Below, piece by piece: positions 7,201 to 10,073 of a DNA stretch of 10,073 nucleotides. The stretch comes from CAYWEP01 sp964613075. GTDB lineage: Bacteria > Patescibacteriota > Microgenomatia > Levybacterales > UBA12049. A program made the position numbers and the translations under genes. Under the pieces are notes generated by a model, which saw only the letters and a program-made list of their open reading frames with translations, did not search any database and was not told where the DNA came from. The DNA is taken from assembly GCA_964613075.1 (NCBI GenBank), contig CAZTFV010000044.1:1-10073 (forward strand), in the 5' to 3' direction. Within the stretch, counting starts at the first letter, position 1; the number at the start of each line of letters is the position of its first letter.

Positions 7201-7467
7201 TTACTCAGAAGAAAACACTCCTTTTTTAATATACTGTTTGATAAGTGATTGGTACGGGACGTTGATCTCGTTTGCCTTTTCCTTGACTCGATTTAACAAA
7301 TATTCAGGAATTCGTATCGAGACTGCTCGAGAAGTAGGTTTAAGATTAGGAAAACTCACCCGTTCAAAATCAGAGGGTTCAAAGTATTCTGATAAATCAA
7401 GATTCCACCAGAATTCTCGTTCCTCAGCTTCATTTTTAAACTTTGGTAGTTTCAGTTGTTTCTTCAT
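7201..7467 (-). CDS. CopG/BrnA-like antitoxin
   Basis: An 88-residue protein. The N-terminal half (KLPKFKNEAEEREFWWNLDLSEYF, about 5-28) is the toxin-contacting segment typical of the CopG antitoxin family of type II systems (PKFxxExEExxFWxxxDxSxY). The C-terminal half (AVSIRIPEYLLNRVKEKANEINVPYQSLIKQYIKKGV) is a ribbon-helix-helix DNA-binding domain, with SIRIP as the beta strand. It should neutralise the adjacent BrnT-like toxin and repress the operon. The frame is open further upstream to 7542, but the ATG at 7467 has the only strong Shine-Dalgarno in the window and gives the family N-terminus MKKQLKLPKF. It overlaps the 3' end of the toxin gene by 32 bases, so the two are translationally linked. 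Toxin-first order is that of brnTA operons. Confidence 0.85.
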   Translation of the reverse strand: MKKQLKLPKFKNEAEEREFWWNLDLSEYFEPSDFERVSFPNLKPTSRAVSIRIPEYLLNRVKEKANEINVPYQSLIKQYIKKGVFSSE

Positions 7468-7744
7468 AGAGATGCACCTCCTTTCGGTTGATATCTCGGG
7501 CTGAAATGATTCTAATTTTATCCCCTGTTTGTGTAAATGCAATGTAGAGTAATCTGTTTCTTCTCGTTTTTCCTAAGAGGATAAAACGCTTTTCAACTTG
7601 CGAGTGCAAAACGTCTTTAAAAATAATTTTATTTTCATCCAAAAATGCCTCTTCAGCTTCTTTATCTTCGACATTGTGTTTTCTATTTTTTTCGATGTTG
7701 CCCTTGTCCCACACAAAATCAAAAACTCGCTTGTTAATCCTCAT
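7436..7744 (-). CDS. brnT: BrnT-family ribonuclease toxin
   Basis: A 102-residue protein with the BrnT fold signature (RelE-like ribonuclease superfamily). Visible are the start FDFVWDKGNIEKNRKHNV (8-25; family pattern FxWDxxKxxxNxxKHxV), EAEEAFLDEN (29-38), EKRFILLGKT (51-60), RLLYIAFTQTGDKIRIISARDINRKE (64-89) with the family hallmark RIISAR at 78-83, and Tyr93. BrnT toxins cut RNA and stop growth until bound by their antitoxin. The gene is first in the operon; the antitoxin begins inside its last 32 bases. TATAAT (7756-7761, - strand) lies 11 bases before the ATG, leaving almost no leader and no Shine-Dalgarno. The polypeptide looks intact, so the module may be active. Confidence 0.85.
   Translation of the reverse strand: MRINKRVFDFVWDKGNIEKNRKHNVEDKEAEEAFLDENKIIFKDVLHSQVEKRFILLGKTRRNRLLYIAFTQTGDKIRIISARDINRKEVHLYEETTETTKV
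7475..7484 (-). promoter_or_regulatory. Strong Shine-Dalgarno of the antitoxin gene
   Basis: On the - strand AAAGGAGGTG, an almost perfect anti-16S match, ends seven bases before the antitoxin ATG at 7467. It lies inside the toxin coding sequence. No other gene in the window has a comparable site. This would favour antitoxin synthesis over the poorly led toxin and fixes the antitoxin start. Confidence 0.8.
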
Positions 7745-7763
7745 GTATATACCACATTATACA
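7744..7763 (-). promoter_or_regulatory. Promoter and probable operator of the toxin-antitoxin operon
   Basis: TGTATA (7744-7749) and TATACA (7758-7763) are inverted 6-base arms with an 8-base spacer. They overlap the - strand -10 box TATAAT (7756-7761) and the toxin ATG. A palindrome over the -10 box is where a ribbon-helix-helix antitoxin would bind for autorepression. No -35 at 17 bases is evident; a TTGACA at 7786-7791 is 24 bases away, too far. Confidence 0.5.
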
Positions 7764-7792
7764 TTTAACTACAGAACTCGTACCTTGTCAAG

Positions 7793-7928
7793 GAGAAAAT
7801 TAACGCGATTGATGGGGGGGATCTATGGCAAAATGCCTGCCCCGTACACGCGCTCTTGCGACGCGTGCACGAAGAGCACGGGAGCAAGTAAGCGTTGTGC
7901 GGGGTTCACGCAGGAATTTACGGATTAG
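7793..7928 (+). pseudogene. Second, decayed copy of the CvpA-CAP gene 3' end
   Basis: The codons for GGIYGKM (7815-7835) and FTQEFTD plus stop (7905-7928) repeat the exact C-terminal peptide of the gene ending at 7138, but nearly every third base differs (for example TTT/TTC, ACT/ACG, CAA/CAG, TGA/TAG). Upstream, GAGAAAATTAACGCGATTGAT reads EKINAID, resembling KIGIGVMD, in a frame offset by one: the G-run has seven G where six would keep frame. A 69-base insert separates GKM from FTQ. The fragment has no start and is non-functional. The synonymous differences mean it is a diverged homologue's end, not a fresh duplicate. Confidence 0.75.
7836..7904. repeat. 69-base GC-rich palindromic insert within the CAP remnant
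   Basis: The insert lies exactly between the codons for GKM and FTQEFTD and is 23 codons long. Its ends form an imperfect inverted repeat (7840-7859 with 7884-7904, CCCCG...CGGGG outermost), with an inner GCTCTT/AAGAGC stem (7852-7857 with 7872-7877). Base composition is much richer in G+C than its surroundings. It looks like a small mobile palindrome. It contains no coding signal of its own. Confidence 0.6.
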
Positions 7929-7949
7929 GATTCATTACGGAATCTTAAG

Positions 7950-8043
7950 ATCAAAAATCAAAGATTAAAGATCAAAGCCAAGTTCAAAAATAAAAGCTTT
8001 GGACTTTGCGCTAGGTTTTGCTTTTTGCATTTTGATCTTTGCG
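7950..8043. repeat. Inverted heptad-repeat arms upstream of gap
   Basis: Left arm: ATCAAAA, ATCAAAG, ATTAAAG, ATCAAAG (7950-7977). Right arm: TTTTGCT, TTTTGCA, TTTTGAT, CTTTGCG (8016-8043), the same unit type in reverse complement. AAAGATCAAA (7967-7976) pairs perfectly with TTTGATCTTT (8031-8040). The centre (7978-8015) contains AAAGCTTT. It occupies most of the 189-base gap between the CAP remnant and gap and ends before the gap promoter. Confidence 0.65.
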
Positions 8044-8082
8044 CTCAATGTTAAGGTTTAGAAATAAGACGTAGTTTTCCTC

Positions 8083-8111
8083 TTGCTTGATTGTATCTGA
8101 CGAGATATACT
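8083..8111 (+). promoter_or_regulatory. Leaderless-type promoter of gap
   Basis: TTGCTT (8083-8088), 17-base spacer, TATACT (8106-8111), then six bases (CTTTCT) to the ATG at 8118. The -35 matches the consensus only in TTG. The -10-to-ATG distance equals that of the genes starting at 5871 and 6113, so the mRNA probably begins at the start codon. Confidence 0.55.
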
Positions 8112-8117
8112 CTTTCT

Positions 8118-9245
8118 ATGATTCGGGTGGCGATCAACGGATACGGACGAATAGGGAGAGTTGCGCATCGCGTCATCCTTGAGCGGTTTACAGACAAAAT
8201 AGAGGTCGTTGCCATAAACGCCGGTTCCTCAACAGACATCAAAGGCTGGATGTACCTGCTAAAGTATGATTCTGTTTATGGGATTCTTCAGAATCATACT
8301 TTAAATCTCAAATCTCAAATCTCAAATCTCAAATCAAATTTCAATAACCAAAATGCAAATGACAAAAATAAAGACGGACTGATTGGCTATCTGATTATCG
8401 ACGATAAAGATATTCCTGTGTACTCGCAAAAAGACCCTAGTCTTCTTCCCTGGAAAGATTTGCAAGTTGACGTCGTCCTTGAATGCACAGGCAAATTTAC
8501 CAAAATGGAGAAAGTAAAAGCTCATCTTACTGCGGGTGCAAAAAAGATTGTCCTATCAGCGCCTGCCAAAGACCCTTCGACCCATTCGGTTACCTCAGGG
8601 CAAGCAAGCTCAGGGCAAGTGATACCGACCTATGTCTTGTCAGTAAACAGCGATCAGTACAAAGGCGAGGCAGTAATAAGCAACGCTTCTTGCACGACCA
8701 ACTGCATAGCACCGGTTGCCAAAATCATAAGCGATACATTCGGTGTAGAGAAGGCCATGATGACGACTGTTCATGGCTATACATCAGATCAGAGACTGCA
8801 TGACGGAGGACACAAAGACTATCGCCGCGCCCGCGCTGCGGGAATAAATATTGTTCCCACATCGACAGGCGCCACAATTGCTGCTGCCAAAACAGTGCCA
8901 AGTCTTGAAGGAATTTTCCAGGGCCTTGCGCTTCGCGTGCCGGTGCCTGTCGGATCACTCTCAGACTTCACCTTCCTTCTGAAAAAAGACACAACCAAAG
9001 AAGAAGTCAATGACGCACTGAAAAAAGCAGCAGAAAGCACAGAATACAAAGGTATTCTTGCGGTGACAGAGGACCCACTCGTCTCATCAGACATCATTGG
9101 CGATCCTCATTCATCAATCGTTGACCTCACGCTTACGCAAGTCGTCGGAGGAAATATGGTAAAAGTAATTGCCTGGTATGACAATGAATTTGGCTATGCG
9201 AATCGCTTGGCCGAGGAAGTGCTGCTGGTTGGAACTGATAAGTAA
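8118..9245 (+). CDS. gap: Glyceraldehyde-3-phosphate dehydrogenase, type I, with two repeat-derived inserts
   Basis: It oxidises and phosphorylates glyceraldehyde 3-phosphate in glycolysis. The start MIRVAINGYGRIGR gives the nucleotide-binding motif at residues 1-14; a longer frame to 8091 is rejected because the Rossmann strand and promoter fit 8118. The catalytic Cys192 lies in SNASCTTNC, His219 in TVHGYT, PTSTGA is at 247-252, and Asn356 in WYDNEFGY. Residues 34-38 (NAGSS) lack the Asp that usually selects NAD, resembling NADP-accepting GapB-type enzymes. At 375 residues it is about 39 longer than normal. Residues 62-85 come from a heptad array (8303-8372), and about 153-167 from a 15-base-period repeat (8574-8618). 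Without both it is about 336 residues. All catalytic parts remain, so it is probably functional with two enlarged surface loops. A kinase-like gene follows after three bases. Confidence 0.93.
   Translation: MIRVAINGYGRIGRVAHRVILERFTDKIEVVAINAGSSTDIKGWMYLLKYDSVYGILQNHTLNLKSQISNLKSNFNNQNANDKNKDGLIGYLIIDDKDIPVYSQKDPSLLPWKDLQVDVVLECTGKFTKMEKVKAHLTAGAKKIVLSAPAKDPSTHSVTSGQASSGQVIPTYVLSVNSDQYKGEAVISNASCTTNCIAPVAKIISDTFGVEKAMMTTVHGYTSDQRLHDGGHKDYRRARAAGINIVPTSTGATIAAAKTVPSLEGIFQGLALRVPVPVGSLSDFTFLLKKDTTKEEVNDALKKAAESTEYKGILAVTEDPLVSSDIIGDPHSSIVDLTLTQVVGGNMVKVIAWYDNEFGYANRLAEEVLLVGTDK
8261..8302. repeat. 14-bp perfect inverted repeat inside gap
   Basis: AAAGTATGATTCTG (8261-8274) and CAGAATCATACTTT (8289-8302) are perfect complements with a 14-base loop. 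The left arm encodes the conserved KYDSV; the right arm encodes non-conserved residues and abuts the first unit of the heptad array. The right arm therefore looks like a templated copy of the left, made when the array arose. Confidence 0.7.
8303..8372 (+). repeat. In-frame heptad array inside gap
   Basis: Ten consecutive 7-base units in one phase: four perfect AAATCTC (8303-8330), then AAATCAA, ATTTCAA, TAACCAA, AATGCAA, ATGACAA, AAATAAA. Three heptads make 21 bases, so the peptide repeats every seven residues (NLKSQIS, NLKSNF). It replaces no conserved sequence and equals the extra length of this loop relative to normal GAPDH. Confidence 0.75.
8574..8618 (+). repeat. Second in-frame repeat insert inside gap
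   Basis: CTCAGGGCAAG occurs at 8594-8604 and 8609-8619, a 15-base period, preceded by CCTTCGACCCATTCGG. It inserts about 15 residues rich in Ser, Gly and Gln between APAKD and IPTYV. CCTTCGAC...CTCAGGGCAAG resembles an intergenic repeat I associate with CPR genomes; this needs a search. Confidence 0.6.
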
Positions 9246-9248
9246 CTT

Positions 9249-9839
9249 ATGAAGGAGCCGATAGATCTTCCCAATATCCGTATCATCGCCATCTCAGGTA
9301 AAATAGGCGCCGGCTCAACAACGCTTGCCAAAGGCTTAGCCAAAATCCTCGGCTGGAAGCAGTTAGAAGGTGGCGAAATTTTCTGGGAGGCAGTCAGAAA
9401 ACGTATGGGGCTTGATCCTAAAAACACAGATCTTCGTCCCGATGTGGAAGATGAGCTTTTTGACGCGCAGCTGAAGAAAATACTCCATGAAGACAAGCAT
9501 GTTATTCTTGAGACCAAGCTCGCCGGCGTCAATGCACAAGGGATTGATGGAGTATTTAAAATCGCCATTATTTGTGAAGATAGAAATGGCGTTGATCAGA
9601 CAGCAATCCGCATTGATCGTCTAGTGAACCGGGAAGGGATTCCAGTCGAAGAGGCAAAAGAAGAAGTGCTGACACGTGAAAAAAATGACCTTGATAAATG
9701 GCGAAGGTTGTATGCCAATAATGATCCCGATTGGGTATATTGGGATAAAAAATACTACGATCTGGTGATTAATACATTTGATCATAATCAGGAAGAAAGC
9801 GTACGACTTGCACTTGACGCGATAGGGTATAAGCCTTAA
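9249..9839 (+). CDS. Cytidylate kinase-like P-loop nucleotide kinase
   Basis: A 196-residue kinase of the CMP/dCMP kinase-like type, predicted to phosphorylate CMP or dCMP with ATP in the cytoplasm. The P-loop strand RIIAISGKIGAGSTTLAKGLA (11-31) has GKIGAGSTT, in which Ser23 occupies the place of the usual Walker A Lys; archaeal-type cytidylate kinases also tend to have Thr or Ser there. ILETKLAG (86-93) matches the ILExRLAG acceptor-site strand of this subfamily. Lid arginines are Arg121, Arg124, Arg128 and Arg143; YYDLVINT (169-176) is the typical closing strand. Length is in the normal range. The start is three bases after the gap stop, with no upstream Shine-Dalgarno, so it is probably cotranscribed and translationally coupled with gap. 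It could act on another nucleotide; substrate is inferred from motifs. Confidence 0.78.
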   Translation: MKEPIDLPNIRIIAISGKIGAGSTTLAKGLAKILGWKQLEGGEIFWEAVRKRMGLDPKNTDLRPDVEDELFDAQLKKILHEDKHVILETKLAGVNAQGIDGVFKIAIICEDRNGVDQTAIRIDRLVNREGIPVEEAKEEVLTREKNDLDKWRRLYANNDPDWVYWDKKYYDLVINTFDHNQEESVRLALDAIGYKP

Positions 9840-9849
9840 TCCTGTAGTC

Positions 9850-10015
9850 TTATCCGCCTTCGCAGAAAACCACGACTTTAGTCGTGGATGAATGCGATAA
9901 TCTGCTACGGTGGATGTCGCCCTTTTGAAAAAATATAGGCGGATAACCCCTCCGAAGCTCTGCAAAGCAGAGCGAAGGGGGGTAATTTAAGGCACCACGG
10001 CTTTAGCCGTGGGGC
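9850..10015 (-). mobile_element. IS200/IS605-like non-autonomous element (hairpin ends)
   Basis: Two matching hairpins bracket the region: CCACGAC-TTTA-GTCGTGG (9870-9887) and CCACGGC-TTTA-GCCGTGG (9995-10012). On the - strand the first reads as CATTCATCCACGACTAAAG and on, followed by a TTTTCTGCGAAGG tail, which resembles the right end of IS200/IS605-family elements; the second resembles their left end. Between them lie TTATCCGCC/GGCGGATAA (9850-9858 with 9938-9946) and a long interrupted stem (9946-9983; inner GCTCTGC/GCAGAGC, outer ACCCC/GGGGT). No transposase or TnpB frame is present in 166 bases, so it would depend on enzymes elsewhere. It could also be a structured RNA. Ends are approximate. 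Confidence 0.5.
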
Positions 10016-10023
10016 TCCATCTC

Positions 10024-10052
10024 TTGAAAAACGAAACGTTTTACCGTATAGT
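10024..10052 (+). promoter_or_regulatory. Promoter facing out of the window's right edge
   Basis: TTGAAA (10024-10029), a 17-base spacer and TATAGT (10047-10052) form a good promoter match. An ATG at 10063 is followed by only nine bases and could start the next gene. AAAACG/CGTTTT (10028-10033 with 10037-10042) forms a small stem between the boxes. Confidence 0.45.
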
Positions 10053-10073
10053 ATCCAAATACATGATAATACT

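Noticed and set aside
7468..7542. Longer antitoxin frame starting at 7542
   Set aside because: It would overlap the toxin gene further and ignore the strong Shine-Dalgarno placed for the ATG at 7467; the family N-terminus starts at MKKQLKLP.
7786..7791. TTGACA as the -35 box of the toxin operon
   Set aside because: It is 24 bases from TATAAT; sigma-70-type promoters need about 16-18.
7674..7928. An 84-residue protein on the + strand ending in FTQEFTD
   Set aside because: It starts inside the antisense of the toxin gene; only its end has homology, as a frameshifted remnant of the CAP gene.
8091..8117. Upstream ATG of gap at 8091
   Set aside because: It adds nine residues before a canonical GAPDH N-terminus and lies upstream of the -10 box.
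8303..8372. CRISPR array
   Set aside because: Units are only 7 bases without spacers, the other heptad loci look alike, and there are no cas genes.
9621..9965. Open frame on the - strand across the kinase gene and hairpin region
   Set aside because: It is opposite a well-supported kinase gene and shows no recognisable protein features.
9840..10073. RNase P, tmRNA or SRP RNA
   Set aside because: None of the conserved core sequences of these RNAs could be found; the hairpins resemble insertion-sequence ends instead.

Overview
The window looks like part of a small-genome, fermentative bacterium, most likely a Candidate Phyla Radiation (Patescibacteria) member of the Microgenomates type. This is an inference from: compact minimal sugar metabolism next to peptidoglycan synthesis genes, near absence of Shine-Dalgarno sites, several genes whose start codon sits six bases after a -10 box (leaderless mRNA), a CvpA-CAP fusion, and abundant short palindromes and heptameric repeats between and inside genes. 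TGA is used as a stop (rpiB, the CAP gene, one PBP), so the recoded UGA of Gracilibacteria/Absconditabacteria is unlikely.

Layout. Bases 3-137 hold the 3' end of an unidentified gene. rpiB (188-637) and rpe (740-1375) follow on the + strand and cover both interconversions of ribulose 5-phosphate in the non-oxidative pentose phosphate pathway. A heptad-built hairpin with a T tail (1376-1449) separates rpe from two converging, tandem class A penicillin-binding proteins on the - strand (1449-3596 and 3685-5871). A divergent, repeat-packed intergenic region (5872-6112) carries promoters for the PBPs and for a membrane CvpA-CAP protein (6113-7138). Next comes a BrnT-type toxin with a CopG-like antitoxin on the - strand (7436-7744 and 7201-7467). 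Just beyond it, at 7793-7928, lies a second, decayed copy of the 3' end of the CvpA-CAP gene, so the toxin-antitoxin module is bracketed by two copies of that gene end. The gap gene (8118-9245, glyceraldehyde-3-phosphate dehydrogenase) and a CMP-kinase-like gene (9249-9839) form a tight pair. The window ends in a hairpin-rich region (9850-10015) resembling a non-autonomous IS200/IS605-type element, and a promoter for a gene beyond the edge.

The most unusual feature is a set of degenerate tandem repeats with a strict 7-base period. They occur at 1376-1444, 5916-5950 with 6022-6077, 7950-7977 with 8016-8043, and 8303-8372. At three loci the heptads form two arms in inverted orientation around a centre; the unit sequence differs from locus to locus while the architecture stays the same. 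The fourth array lies inside gap and adds about 24 residues in frame. gap carries a second in-frame insert of 45 bases made of another short repeat type. Removing both returns the protein to about 336 residues, the usual family length. Small repeat units therefore appear to spread through this genome and to be tolerated in an essential enzyme when they preserve frame.
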